Positions 10,443-22,835 of a stretch of 64,000 nucleotides of DNA are shown here, one piece after another. The notes beneath the pieces are model-generated. The model was given only the letters and a program-made list of their open reading frames with translations. It was not told where the DNA came from and searched no databases. The stretch is from assembly GCF_002575655.3 (NCBI RefSeq), contig NC_053037.3, forward strand, positions 445,873,793-445,937,792. Direction: 5' to 3'. Every line of letters begins with the position of its first letter. Position 1 is the stretch's first letter. The position numbers and the translations under genes were made by a program. This DNA is from Aegilops tauschii subsp. strangulata (lineage: Eukaryota > Streptophyta > Magnoliopsida > Poales > Poaceae).

Positions 10443-11462
10443 CCGACCCCTCAAAACGGCCAAAACGTGTCCGGGCGCGTCTGTGGGCAGTGATCAGTCA
10501 GACCTTAAATTAACATTTCTACAACTGGATACCTCAGTTACGAAACCTTACATGCAACGTGAAACCTAATCTAAACGGAGCTGTCCGGCTCCGCTGTGCC
10601 CATGTCCATTGTAGTGTTGCTCCGGTCACAGGATTCGAGGCGCCGCCGTCTCTCACCAGCACGTCACCGGTGGATGTGAGGTTGACGATGGATCCTTCGA
10701 GGTCGGAGGCCGACACGTCCATCATGACGAGGTTTCATTGCCCGAGGTTGCAGGCCGGTTGGATCGGCGCCGGAGAGTGCGACTCCGCCTCACCGACGTC
10801 TGCCGCGAGGGCTGTCGCGCCTACCTGCGCCCTCCCACCGCGGGCATGCCGCTCCATGTTAACCTCCGACGCAGACGGGGCATGGAGGGCCTCCGACTCG
10901 GCACGCCAACGTAGGGGTTGCGCGTCCGCCACGGCGTTGACGCCAGACGAACGCACCGCTTCCGACGAGTGAGCGGCGACGGGCCTTGCACCAGATCCAA
11001 GTGCCATTTGGGCGGATGCTATAAATTCCCGCCGGATCGAGTCGTCCCGCTATCGGGCGTTCTCCTCACGGGCATGGCGGAGCACGATGCGGATGACCAT
11101 CTCCTCCTTCGGCCCGACTGGGATGAGGTTCCAATTCGCAGATCGGCTGATGGAGGACTCGGATCCGTTGCCCGCCATGCCGGAGAAGGCGAGAGATTGC
11201 CGGAACCCGGAAGTGAGCTTATGGCGAAGAAGAGGAGTGGAGTGGCGAGTTTGGTCCTGCTAGCAAATGAGGACGAATGTATGTGGGGTCAGTGTGGGCC
11301 AGGGTCACATCTGACATGGCGAACGTGTCCAGGCCTCCTCATATCAGCCGTAGATTTGGGCTGGATATGGACCGGTATGAGGAGCCCGGCTGGGTCACTT
11401 TTTTGACAGGTCAGTGACCGGACCGTCCATCCGGATGTTTCAGGCAATTTTGAGGCGCGTAG
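10443..11462. mobile_element. TIR element with a decayed captured gene fragment
   Basis: The left end (CGACCCCTCAAAACGG, GTGTCCGGGCGCG, GGGCAGTGATCAGTCA) is an imperfect inverted copy of the right end (GGTCAGTGACCGGACCG, CCGGATGTTTC, TTTTGAGGCGCG). The interior is GC-rich and on the reverse strand keeps a degraded frame from about 11180 to 10735 (MAGNGSESS then RREFIASAQMALGSG) with an in-frame stop. No known domain is recognised. The superfamily is not assignable by eye. Confidence 0.5.
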
Positions 11463-11832
11463 ATGCTAAGTGTAAGAGAGTTGTTTAAACCTAACTTTGT
11501 GCACATAAAACAAGTATCTTGAAATATGCATCGATCAAATTCACGGTAATTAATCTCTTAATACATATAAGAGATTGTTGTTTATAAGAGTAGTAAATCG
11601 GACCCGATTCGGAGCGATAAAACACGCTGAAATTAAGAGTTGACAACGCCGGCGCTGCAATACAGCCAGTAAACAGAACAACTAGGCTCAAAACTTATGT
11701 ACACAAGGCGCGAATAGCTGTGACAAAACCGTTACTATCTACAGGAACGTCACGTAACCTACAGGGGTCCTTCCACATTTACCAACGCAAAATGGCACCT
11801 CCAAAGCGGCCAAATGGTCTTCATCACCCTTC
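11463..11832 (-). other. probable 3' UTR/downstream region of the WG-rich gene
   Basis: AT-rich sequence downstream of the reverse-strand stop at 11833-11835. No gene is seen. Confidence 0.4.
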
Positions 11833-14658
11833 TCACATTGCCAGTGACTGGTTTGCGGCATAACCAGGCTGCTCATAAGAGTACTGCATGTTATCTCTCA
11901 CCCGGCAGTGCCTCCAGCCGTTATTCGCGCCGCCATGCTCGTCGGCCTGGTACTTGGATTTCATGGCCTTTGAGCTGATGGGACCCCCTCGGTCTCTGTT
12001 CCTGCTGTTCCGCCTGCCCGACTGGCTGTTTCGCCGTCTCCAGTGCCCGTCTGAGTTGCCCTGAGCCTGGCTGTCAGACACACAGTAGCTATCTTTCTGG
12101 TCGCCCCATGAATCTGTCTGAATAGCTGGGGAGCCCCAGCCATAGTCATGGTTCCATGGGTCACCATTCATGCCCCAATTGGATGTGCAGGGAATGATTG
12201 GTGCCCCCCAGGCGCTTGTCTGACCTTGCTGTTCCACATACGTGTCCCAGTTTCCAGAGCTTTGCTGAACAAATGTTTCAGCAGGCCGACTGACATAACT
12301 GTCCCAGTTCCCTGAGCTTTGCTTGCAATTTGCTTCAAGGAGCTGTTGTTCCACATGATTATCCCAGTTCACAGAGCATTGCTGACCGATAGTGTTGGTT
12401 GTGTCCCCATCACCCCATCCCGTGGCTGGAACTGGCTTGTCTGCAAAAATGAAGGAGTCCCAGCCATCTGGGGCGGTGTTGTCCCTTCTAGGAGCACGGC
12501 GCCGTGACCTCTCCAGATCAGCAACCAACTCAGGATCTATATATTCATCTGGGTTGACCACATCAATGTACATGTCTGGGTCAGGCAATGGGATGTAACA
12601 AGGTTGACCATGATATGCAGCACAGAAACGGTCCTTGGCATCTTTGAAAGCCTCGAATGCACCTGAATCATCCCAGTCAACAATATTCATGTACAATGAC
12701 ATCAGTTTCTTGGCCTCACATAGCTTACCCCAGGGGATAGAGCAAGCATCAATGCAAAATTTCTTCTCCCATAGTGGAACAGACACATTTCCACCACCTG
12801 AAAGTCAAACACAAACCATGCTTTATGAGTACAAGGAACTAATCTCTGATGTATAGAAAACACAACTTCTATTTGTCCCAAAGAACACTGATCAGAAAAG
12901 GAACACAACGAAATAGAGCAGCTAAAAGTATAAATGAGCAGCCAAAAGGATAACAGGGGACCAACTAACAATGATGAAAATACCAAGTAGTAGTTTATGC
13001 ACATAAATAAAGTAACCATGGTGCTTTAGCTTATAAATGTTGATAGAAGGGCATGAAGCTGTGCAAGTTTGGAAAATGTCAGTTAACAAGATATTTAGTA
13101 CTAAAATGTGAGAAGCGAGAAGGCACTGCCAAATTTCTCACAGTACAGGTTCAGCTTAGTTGCAAGAACTTTTTAGCATCCCATGCATGTTCTAACATAG
13201 TCTCATGTTCATATATTCAGAAATTTCAATATGTCGCAGGAAAGACAAATTCCAAAAACATGACGGGATTAGGGCATCTTCATTGCCGGGCGCCTGCATA
13301 GACGCTTATGAATAAAAAATAATAATTACCATAAAATAAGAAAGAAGCTTATCGCTTTCTAACCCAACAGCAAGCGCTAACGAGGAGTGCTAATTAATCA
13401 CAGACGAAAACAAAAGCCTTTAGTCCCAAACAAGTTGGGGTAGGCTAATTAATCGCAGAACTAGCAGAAAAACCGATTGCTAAATGCATGGCTGCGGGAA
13501 AATAAGGCAAAGCGCCCACCTCCAGCTTTTGCGTAGCTGCCAGGTTAGACGCTAGGATTTTGTAGTCTAACTGTCGATCGAGCAGGATATTTATCCTAGC
13601 GCCTGGTGTTGTAGATGCCCTTAGGATACCAAATAACTCATTACAAACAAAGAGAAATTCCAAAGAGCTCATCCAGTGTTATACACAGAAACATCATATT
13701 AAACTCTTTACTTGAGCACTGGCAGAACACTTGAATGGGACGATGAGTGGTTGATCCCTATCTATTTTTACAAGACTTAAAATGTTGAGCAGTCATTTAG
13801 TACTCCCTCCGTAAAGAAATATAAGAGCGTTTAGATCACTACTTTAGTGATCTAAATGCTCTTATATTTCTTTACAGAGGGAGTATTACTGAAACATAAT
13901 TTCCCTGTTTAGCAAAATATGATATCATATCAGCATTCTTGTAAAACTGCAAAGAACACTCACACAGATAATTCTTCTCAACAGTTGGCATTTAAAGATC
14001 AGAGATCCGTTGGACATGTAATGATCAAGCGTGTTAAACTCGAGAGTTTCACACTGGAGACCAACGTTACTAACTAGGGGTTCAAATATACGCGTAAACA
14101 GAAACAAATAGATGACACATAAACATTTGTTAAACATTAGCTCTACAATTTCCTAGAACAAGATTCATATTTTCATCAACCCAAGCTAAGCAAATGCACA
14201 AGCATTATTAGACCCACGAAGCAAGCAGTAAACCAGCATAAGTATCCACGCACGTCATTTTCCTTGCAGTGTCGGCACATACTAGTTGCATGATGTTACT
14301 ACCCACCTGCCGACCCAATTTTACCCAAAATGTCAGTTACCGCGTCTCGACACTGGCAGGAAGACACGGATCGTGAAAGGGAGAGTGTAGCCTACTCCCT
14401 GCGCATTCTAGATTTCCAACTCAGGAAAGGAAAGGGGAAAACGACGCGACCCCTCCAAGCCAACGGCAAGCGCGGAAACAGACAAGGTTGCGAACAAGAC
14501 GAGGACGGATCAGGAGACGCACCGTGAGCCTGGGAGCGCGGCGGCCTCCAGTACCTGCCGGCCTCGGCCGCCGCCCTCTCCCTGTCCCCGTCCCTGTAGC
14601 TGGACCGCCTCTCCGCCATGGACGAACCGCCGGAGAACCGGGACGCCCCGCTCGCCAA
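11833..14658 (-). CDS. WG/GW-rich plant protein of unknown function, 2 exons
   Basis: Exon 1 is 14658-14523 and exon 2 is 12797-11833; they splice in frame (donor at 14522, acceptor CAG at 12798) to about 366 residues. The N-terminus is basic and Ser/Ala-rich. A conserved-looking block follows (VPLWEKKFCIDACSIPWGKL, IVDWDDSGAFEAF, PLPDPDMYIDVVNPDEYIDP). Roughly residues 185-245 hold three tandem repeats of about 20 residues built on SGNWDxYV. Further Trp-Gly pairs (SNWGMN, YGWGSP, DSWGDQ) come before a basic Arg/Ser-rich tail. I do not recognise a named family. The WG pairs resemble Argonaute-hook motifs, which is inference only. A second in-frame ATG lies 13 codons in. Confidence 0.85.
12240..12400 (-). 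repeat. three ~60-bp tandem repeats inside the WG-rich gene
   Basis: The reverse strand carries three diverged copies, each centred on an AACTGGGA-type NWD segment preceded by a CAAAGCTC-type segment, near 12250, 12310 and 12368. They encode the SGNWDxYV repeats. Confidence 0.85.
13272..13620. mobile_element. Tourist-like MITE in the intron of the WG-rich gene
   Basis: The ends GGGCATCTTCATTGCCGGGC and GGTGTTGTAGATGCCC are inverted and flanked by perfect TTA duplications at 13269-13271 and 13621-13623, the PIF/Harbinger signature. An internal stem AGTCCCAAACAAGTTGGGG is widespread in grass repeats. Confidence 0.82.
13803..13883. mobile_element. Stowaway MITE, near-perfect 81-bp hairpin
   Basis: CTCCCTCCGTAAAGAAATAT and ATATTTCTTTACAGAGGGAG are inverted and flanked by TA. 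The centre is the self-complementary GATCACTACTTTAGTGATC. It lies in the intron of the WG-rich gene. Confidence 0.95.
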
Positions 14659-15090
14659 GCCGGGAGCTTTCCGCCCTCGGCCCTAGATACCACCCCCGGG
14701 GCACGCGGCGAGGCGCCCTCGGCCCTCGGGGACCGGTCGATTGGACGGGCCGCCCCCGCGCGCCGGAATCGTGGCAGCGAGGGGCGGAGGCGATCCGGGA
14801 GCCCCGAGCGGCGCGCGCTCGATCGAGCTGGCTGCTGGGGCAGGCGGTGAGCCGATTGGGCGGCGAGAGCGACGAGGCCGCGGGGAGGCGATCGAGGCGC
14901 GGGCGGTGGCGAGGCGGTTTGGGTGCGGGTGCCGCCGTTGGTTTCGCGGCCGGAGGGGACGGGAGGGTGAGGGGGACGGATTAAAAATAAGGAATTCGTG
15001 TGCGTGTGCGCTTTGCCGGTTCGGATGCGTGTCAGAGACGAAGACGGCTGTTGTATGCCACGAGCGCGCGGACAAAACCGACCAAATATG
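14659..15090 (-). promoter_or_regulatory. GC-rich 5' leader/promoter of the WG-rich gene
   Basis: This strongly GC-rich block lies directly upstream of the reverse-strand start. It drops to AT-rich DNA beyond 15090, as at many grass gene starts. No TATA box could be fixed. Confidence 0.45.
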
Positions 15091-15344
15091 ACACGCTCTA
15101 AAATTTCGTACTCCTACTCCAGTCTGACTCTTTTGCCCATGTCTCCAGTCTGAACTTAGCTATGTCGGGTGTCTCAAAAAGAAAAAGAAAAGGAACGAAA
15201 AACTATGTCGGCAACATATACTTTGGCGTTGCAAGAGAAAAACATCGATCCAACTCTAGCTGAGCTGAGTAAAGTCCATACTTGCGATTGCCATCCGTCG
15301 CTCCGCATGATATTGCTTTGGGGAATACGCATAGCATGCGTATC

Positions 15345-16215
15345 ACTTCATTGATAGAAGAAGATAAAATGAATACATGAGGTGGTGGTATAACACATGA
15401 CACGAACGCGAGGGGCGTGAACATGATGCCCAAAACAAAAAGACGAAAGATGCTCGACCCAAGCAAAGAAGAACACAGCTAAACTCTCCTACGAGAGAAG
15501 CTATCCAACTAAGAACCAAACTACCCACAGCTTCGGAACTAGCACCGAGGACACCACGAGCAAAACAAGACAACACCTTCACGAAGGAGAACCACACCGA
15601 GACGCCATCGTCGTCCGGTCCAGAAAAGCAGACCTAGGGTTTCCCCCGAAGCTTGAAGAGGGGCCAGAAGATGGCCATGGCAGCGCCTTCAAGAAGGAGA
15701 CGGCATCCGCAGATGTCGCCGCTGCCAGCATAAGCTGCAGGGATTTCGCCCTGGCCAAATTCCGAGCAATCCCAAGCCATCGGAGCACAGATCGGATATG
15801 AGGCAGTTGGGCCTACGCTGGAGTAGCGACTGCGGGAAGGGGAGCCACACCCGACACCAAAGGAGGCGCCGGACGCCGCTGGACGCACGAGCTACGGAGA
15901 AGGACAAGGTTGCGTGGCTGGGCGGAGTGAAAGGTGGCGGGGATGCGATGGTGGCCGGAGCCCCGGACAAGCCATGATCTGGAAAGGAGCGCAGATCAAG
16001 GCCACCGGGACCGGAGCAGCAGGGACACCCGCGTGCCTAGGGAGCCGGAAGGGCACGCAACTCCCGAAGCGTGCCGGAGGCGAAGATGCACCGGGATGGA
16101 CGGCCAACCAAGGTACCGACAGGGTGGTGGTGACGCGGAGATGCCGAAGAACCAGCGAGCCAAGGGAGCCGGAAAACGCAGCTCCCGGGGCGCGCCGGGT
16201 CCGAAGCTGCGCCAT
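15345..16215 (-). mobile_element. LINE-derived non-autonomous fragment
   Basis: Read on the reverse strand it starts in GC-rich LINE 5'-UTR-like sequence and ends with TTCTTCTATCAATGAAGTG then ATACGCATGCTATGCGTAT, a tail style seen at the 3' ends of grass LINEs. No reverse transcriptase coding sequence lies between, so it appears to be an internally deleted LINE. It abuts the poly(A) of the next LINE. Confidence 0.5.
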
Positions 16216-16451
16216 GGTATGATTTTTTTTCGAGAGTGCAAAAACCGCGTATCATATTTTTATAGAAGAAAGCAATTTTTTTCACAAAGGAGCTAGGCCA
16301 CAATGAACTCAAAGTAGCTAGCAATCTCCACATCGACGGTAACAAGAACCAGTCTCTCAACTAACTATCTAAGCACACCGCACCGGCAACCCTCCATTCT
16401 TCAAGTTCATCTTTGATCTGAATTATTAATGCAATGGATGGCTGTTATTTC
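16216..16451 (-). mobile_element. 3' end of a LINE split by Copia 2 (part A)
   Basis: On the reverse strand this encodes a LINE-like C-terminus ending in DELEEWRVAGAVCLDS and a stop, then a 3' UTR and a CGAAAAAAAAT tail near 16220-16230. It continues on the far side of the nest at 52177-53000. The flanking ATTTC at 16447-16451 is the left copy of the Copia 2 target duplication. Confidence 0.75.
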
Positions 16452-18183
16452 TGAAGGAAATATGCCCTAGAGGCAATAATAAAGTTATTATTTATTTCTT
16501 TATATCATGATAAATGTTTATTATTCATGCTAGAATTGTATTAACTGGAAACATAATACTTGTGTGAATACATAGACAAACAGAGTGTCACTAGTATGCC
16601 TCTACTTGACTAGCTCGTTGATCAAAGATGGTTATGTTTCCTAGCCATAGACATGAGTTGTCATTTGATTAACGGGATCACATCATTAGGAGAATGATGT
16701 GATCCACTTGACCCATTCCGTTAGCTTAACACTCGATCGTTTAGTATGTTGCTATTGCTTTCTTCATGACTTATACATGTTCCTATGACTATGAGATTAT
16801 GCAACTCCCGTTTACCGGAGGAACACTTTGTGTGCTACCAAACGTCACAACGTAACTGGGTGATTATAAAGGTGCTCTACAGGTGTCTCCAAAGGTACTT
16901 GTTGGGTTGGCGTATTTCGAGATTATGATTTGTCACTCCGATTGTCGGAGAGGTATCTCTGGGCCCTCTCGGTAATGCACATCACTTAAGCCTTGCAAGC
17001 ATTGCAACTAATGAGTTAGTTGTGGGATGATGTATTACGGAACGAGTAAAGAGACTTGCCGGTAACGAGATTGAACTAGGTATTGAGATACCGACGATCG
17101 AATCTCGGGCAAGTAACATACCGATGACAAAGGGAACAACGTATGTTGCTATGCGGTCTGACCGATAAAGATCTTCGTAGAATATGTGGGAGCCAATATG
17201 AGCATCCAGGTTCCGCTATTGGTTATTGACCGGAGACGTGTCTCGGTCATGTATACATAGTTCTCGAACCCGTAGGGTCCGCACGCTTAACGTTTCGATG
17301 ACAGTTATATTATGAGTTTATATGTTTTGATGTACCGAAGGTTGTTCGGAGTCCCGGATGTGATCACGGACATGACGAGGAGTCTCGAAATGGTCGAGAC
17401 ATGAAGATTGATATATTGGATGACTATATTCGGACACCGGAATGATTCCGGGGGTTATCGGATATATACCGGAGTACCGGGGGTTTACCGGAACCCTCCC
17501 GGAGGCTATTGGGCATCATGGGCCCAATTGGTGGAAGAGGAGAGGCGGCCAAGGGGCAGCCGCGCACCCCTCCCCCCCAAGTCCGAATTGGACAAGGAGG
17601 GGGCAGCGCCCCCCCTTTCCTTTCCCTCTCTCTCCTTCCCTCTCCTCTCCTAGTCCAACAAGGAAGGGAGGGAGTCCTACTCCCGGTGGGAGTAGGACTC
17701 CTCCTGGCGCGCCTCCTCTTGGCCGGCCGCACCTCCCCCCTTTGCTCCTTTATATACGGGGGCAGGGGGCACCCTAGAAACAACAATTGATCGTTTGATC
17801 TTTTAGCCGTGTGCGGTGCCCCCCTCCACCATAGTCCACCTCGATAATACTGTAGCGATGCTTAGGCGAAGCCCTGCGTCGGTAGAACATCATCATCGTC
17901 ACCACGCCGTCGTGCTGACGAAACTCTCCCTCAACACTCGGCTGGATCGGAGTTCGAGGGACGTCATCGGGCTGAACGTGTGCTGAACTCGGAGGTGCCG
18001 TGCGTTCGGTACTTGATCGGTCGGATCGTGAAGACGTACGACTACATCAACCGCGTTGTGCTAACGCTTCCGCTTTCGGTCTACGAGGGTACGTGGACAA
18101 CACTCTCCCCTCTCGTTGCTATGCATCACCATGATCTTGCGTGTGCGTAGGATTTTTTTTTGAAATTACTACGTTCTACAACA
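16452..18183 (+). repeat. 5' LTR of Copia 2
   Basis: It runs from TGAAGG to CTACAACA over 1732 bp. A TATA-like CTTTATATAC is at 17748-17757. A 31-bp hairpin with two 14-bp arms (GGAGTCCTACTCCC) is at 17671-17701, just upstream of the TATA. Confidence 0.95.
17671..17701. promoter_or_regulatory. perfect hairpin in LTR U3, upstream of the TATA box
   Basis: Two complementary 14-base arms, GGAGTCCTACTCCC and its reverse complement, flank a GGT loop. The same hairpin is intact in the 3' LTR at 51660-51690. Confidence 0.9.
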
Positions 18184-18184
18184 G

Positions 18185-18200
18185 TGGCATCCGAGCCTGG
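18185..18200 (+). other. primer-binding site of Copia 2
   Basis: TGGCATCCGAGCCTGG begins two bases after the LTR end. It differs at two positions from the usual TGGTATCAGAGCC complement of initiator tRNA-Met. Confidence 0.75.
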
Positions 18201-19036
18201 GTTTATGCGTAGATGTCATATGCACGAGTAGAACACAAGTGAGTTGTGGGCGATATAAGTCATACTGCTTACCAGCATGTCATACTTTGTTTCGACAGTA
18301 TGTTTATCTTTTATGCATCTTATCTTGCTTTGATTGACGGTAGCATTATAAGATGATCTCTCACTAAATTATCAAGGTATAAGTGTTCTCCCTGAGTATG
18401 CACCGTTGCGAAAGTTCTTCGTGCTGAGACACCACGTGATGATCGGGTGTGATAGGCTCTACGTTCAAATACAACGGGTGCAAAACAGTTGCACACGCGG
18501 AATACTCAGGTTAAACTTGACGAGCCTAGCATATAACAGATATGGCCTCGGAACACGGAGACCGAAAGGTCGAGCGTGAATCATATAGTAGATATGATCA
18601 ACATAGTGATGTTCACCATTGAAACTACTCCATCTCACGTGATGATCGGACATGGTTTAGTTTATATGGATCACGTGATCACTTAGAGGATTAGAGGGAT
18701 GTCTATCTAAGTGGGAGTTCTTAAGTAAGATGATTAATTAAACTTTAATTTATCATGAACTTAGTCCTTGTAGTATTAGCATATCTATGTAGATCAATAG
18801 CTCGCGTTTAGCTCCCCTGTTTTATTTTGATATGTTCGTAGAGAAAACTGAGTTGAAAAGATGTTAGTAGCAATGATGCGGATTGGATCCGTGATCTGAG
18901 GATTATCCTCATTGCTGCACAGAAGAATTATGTCCTTGATGCACTGCTAGGTGACAGACCTATTGCAGGAGCAGATGCAGACGTTATGAACGTTTGGCTA
19001 GCTCAATATGATGACTACTTGATAGTTTAGTGCACC
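18201..19036 (+). other. untranslated leader and decayed gag start of Copia 2
   Basis: Copia leader sequence followed by gag-like sequence with stops (for example TGGCTAGCTCAATATGATG near 18990). No open gene. Confidence 0.6.
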
Positions 19037-19850
19037 ATGCTTAACGGCTTAGAATCGGGACTTCAAAGACGTTTTGAACGTCATGGACCATATGAGATGT
19101 TCCAGGAGTTGAAGTTAATATTTCAAGCAAATACCCGAGTTGAGAGATATGAAGTCTCCAACAAGTTCTATAGCCAAAAGATGGAGGAGAATAGCTCAAG
19201 CAGTGAGCATGTGCTCAGATTGTCTGGGTACTACAATCGCTTGAATCAAGTGGGAGTTAATCTTCCAGATAAAATAGTGATTAACAGAATTCTCTAGTCA
19301 CCATCACCAAGTTAGTAGAACTTCGTGATGAACTATAATATGCAAGGGATGACGAAAACAATTCCCAAGCTCTTCGCGATGCTAAAATCGGCGAAGGTAG
19401 AAATCAAGAAAAACATCAAGTGTTGATGGTTGACAAGACCACTAGTTTCAAGAGAAAGGGCAAAGGGAAGAAGGGGAACTTCAAGAAGAACGGCAAGCAA
19501 TTTGCTACTCAAGTGAAGAAGCCCAAGTCTGTACCTAAGCCTGAGACTAAGTGCTTCTACTGCAAAGGGACTAGTCAATGGAAGCAGAACTGCCCCAAGT
19601 ATTTGGTGGATAAGAAGGATGGCAAAGTGAACAAAGCTATATTTGATATACATGTTATTGATGTGTACTTTACTAGTGTTTGTAGCAACCCCTCGGTATT
19701 TGATACTGGTTCAGTTGCTAAGAGTAGTAACTTGAAACGGGAGTTGTAGAATAAACAGAGACTAGTTAAGGGTGAAGTGACGATGTTTGTTGGAAGTGGT
19801 TCCAAGATTGATATGATCATCATCGCACGCTCCCTACACTTTCGAGATTA
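19037..19850 (+). pseudogene. Copia gag remnant
   Basis: The frame at 19037-19297 matches the Copia gag core (LESGLQRRFERHGPYEMFQEL, then SGYYNRLNQVGVNLPD). After a stop and frame change, 19420-19749 is a lysine-rich segment with a zinc knuckle CFYCKGTSQWKQNC. The usual CX2CX4HX4C histidine is replaced by Gln, so zinc binding is probably lost. Several stops separate the pieces. Confidence 0.85.
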
Positions 19851-19916
19851 GTGTTGAACCTAAATAAGTGTTATTTGGTGTTTGCGTTGAGCATGAATAT
19901 GATTTGATCATGTTTA

Positions 19917-22343
19917 TTGCAATACGGTTATTCATGTAAGCTAGAGAATAATTGTTGTTCTGTTTACATGAACAAAACCTTGTATGGTCATACACCCAAT
20001 GAAAATGGTTTGTTGGATCTCGATCGTAGTGATACACATATTCATAATATTGAAGCCAAAAGATGCAAAGTTAATAATGATAGTGCAACTCATTTGTGGC
20101 ACTGCCGTTTAGGTCATATTGGTGTAAAACACATAAAGAAACTCCATGCTGATGGGCTTTTGGAATCACTTGATTATGAATCACTTGGTACTTGCGAACC
20201 ATGCCTCATGAGCAAGATGACTAAAACGCCGTTCTCTGGAACTATGGAGCGAGCAACAGATTTGTTGGAAATCATACATACTGATGTATGTGGTCCGATG
20301 AATATTGAGGCTCGCGGCAGGTATCGTTATTTTCTGACCTTCATAGATGATTTGAGCAGATATGGGTATATCTACTTGATGAAACATAAGTCTGAAACAT
20401 TTGAAAAGTTCATATAATTTTAGAGTGAAGTGGAAAATCATCGTAACAATAAAATAAAGTTTCTACGATCTGATCGTGGAGGAGAATATTTGAGTTACGA
20501 GTTTGGTCCTCATTTGAAACAATGCAGAATAGTTTCGCAACTCACGCCACCTGGAACACCACAGCGTAATGGTGTGTCCGAACATCGTAACCGTACTTTA
20601 TTAGATATGGTGCAATCTATGATGTCTCTTACCAATTTACCACTATAGTTTTGGGATTATGCATTAGAGACAGCTGCATTCACGTTAAATAGGGCACCAT
20701 CTAAATCCGTTGAGACGACACCTTATGAACTTTGGTTTGGCAAGAAACCAAAAGTTGTCGTTTCTTAAAATTTGGGGTTGCGATGCTTATGTGAAAAAGT
20801 TTTATCCTGATAAGCTCAAACCCAAATCGGAGAAATGTGTCTTCATAGGATACCCAAAGGAGACAGTTGGGTACACCTTCTATCATAGATCCAAAGGCAA
20901 GATATTCGTTGCTTATAATGGATCCTTTCTAGAGAAGGAGTTTCTCGCGAAAGAAGTGAGTGGGAGGAAAGTAGAACTTGATGAGGTAACTGTACCTGCT
21001 CCCTTATTGGAAAGTAGTTCGTCACAGAAATTTGTTCCTGTGACTCCTACACCAATTAGTGAGGAAGCTAATGATGATGATCATGTAACTTCAGATCAAG
21101 TTACTACCGAACCTCGTAGGTCAACCAGAGTGAGATCCGCACCAGAGTGGTACGGTAATCCTGTTCTGGAGGTCATGTTACTTGACCATGACGAACCTAC
21201 GAACTATGAGGAAGCGATGATGAGCCCGGATTCCGCGAAATGGCTTGAGGCCATGAAATCTGAGATGGGATCCATGTATGAGAACAAAGTGTGGACTTTG
21301 GTTGACTTGCCCGATGATTGGCAAGCCATAGAAAATAAATGGATCTTCAAGAGGAAGACGGACGCTGATAGTAGTGTTACTATCTACAAAGCTAGAATTG
21401 TCGCAAAAGGTTTTCGACAAGTTCAAGGTGTTGACTCCGATGAGAGTTTCTCACTCGTATCTATGCTTAAGTCTGTCCGAATCATGTTAGCAATTGCCGC
21501 ATTTTATGAAATCTGGCAAATGGATAAACAAAACTACATTCTTTAATGGATTTATTAAAGAAGAGTTGTATATGATGCAACCAGAAGGTTTTGTCAATCC
21601 TAAAAGTGCTAACAAAATATGCAAGCTCCAGCGATCCATCTATGGACTGGTGCAAGCATCTCGGAGTTGGAATATACGCTTAGATAAGTTGATCAAAGCA
21701 TATAGTTTTATACAGACTTGCGGTGAAGCCTGTATTTACAAGAAAGTGAGTGGGAGCACTACAACATTTCTAATAAGTGTATGTGAATGACATATTGTTG
21801 ATCAAAAATAATGTAGAATTATTCTGCAAAGCATAAAGGAGTGTTTTAAAGGAGTTTTTCAAAGAAAGACCTCGGTGAAGCTGCTTACATGTTGAGCATC
21901 AAGATCTATAGAGATAGATCAAGACGCTTGATAAGTTTTTTTTCAATGAGTACATACCTTGACAGGATTTTGAAATAGTTCAAAATGGAACAGTCAAAGA
22001 AAGAGTTCTTGCCTGTGTTACAAGGTGTGAAGTTGAGTAAAGACTCAAAACCCGACCACGGCAGAAAAATAGAAAGAGAATGAAGAGTCATTCCCTATGC
22101 CTCAGTCATAGGTTCTATCAAGTATGCTATGCTGAGTACCAGACCTATTGTGTACCTCACCATAAGTTTGGCAAGGGAATACAATAGTGATCTAGGAGTA
22201 GATCACTGGACAGCGGTCAAAATTATCCTTAGCGGAATAAGGATATATTTCTCGGTTATGGAGGTGATAAGGAGTTCGTCGTAAAGAGTTACGTCGATGC
22301 AAGCTTTGACACCGATCTGGATGACTCTAAGTCACAATCCAGA
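19917..22343 (+). pseudogene. Copia pol remnant (pre-integrase, integrase, RT)
   Basis: The GAG-pre-integrase region HLWHCRLGHI...CEPC is at about 20093-20205. The integrase core (HTDVCGPM, FIDDLSRYGYIYLM, then FLRSDRGGEYL and PPGTPQRNGVSEHRN) is broken by stops near 20417 and 20646 and a frameshift near 20755. The RT N-terminus (EPTNYEEAMMSPDSAKWLEAMKS and IENKWIFKRK) runs to a stop at 21544. The C-terminal RT is in pieces and its active site reads YVND instead of YVDD near 21780. RNase H is largely deleted. Confidence 0.9.
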
Positions 22344-22496
22344 TACATATTGAAAAGTGGGAGCAATTAGCTAAAGTAGCTCCGTGCAGAGCATTGTAAA
22401 CATAGAAATTTGCAAAATACTTACGGATCTGAATGTGACAGACCCATTGACTAAAATTATCTCACAAGCAAAACATGATCACACCTTAGTACTCTT

Positions 22497-22657
22497 TGGG
22501 TGTTAATCACATAGCGATGTGAACTAGATTACTGACTCTAGTAAACCCTTTGGGTGTTGGTCACATGTCGATGTGAACTATGGGTGTTAACCACATAAAG
22601 ATGTGAACCATTGATGTTAAATCACATAGCGATGTGAACTAGATTATTGACTCTAGT
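22497..22657 (+). repeat. four diverged ~40-bp tandem repeats before the polypurine tract
   Basis: GGGTGTTAATCACATAGCGATG and variants recur four times (near 22498, 22552, 22582, 22613). Copia 1 has a single counterpart at about 1848-1870, so this is an expansion in Copia 2. Confidence 0.8.
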
Positions 22658-22670
22658 GCAAGTGGGAGAC

Positions 22671-22835
22671 TGAAGGAAATATGCCCTAGAGGCAATAATA
22701 AAGTTATTATTTATTTCCTTATATCATGATAAATGTTTATTATTCATGCTAGAATTGTATTAACCGGAAACATAATACTTGTGTGAATACATAGACAAAC
22801 AGAGTGTCACTAGTATGCCTCTACTTGACTAGCTC
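22671..22835 (+). repeat. 3' LTR of Copia 2, left part
   Basis: The first 165 bp of the LTR, identical to the 5' LTR except for two T/C differences, end at GACTAGCTC. The CACTA starts at the next base and the LTR resumes at 50605. Confidence 0.95.

Noticed and set aside
10534..11406. forward and reverse open frames in the 10443-11462 element
   Set aside because: They are degraded, overlapping and without a recognisable domain; treated as a captured-fragment relic.
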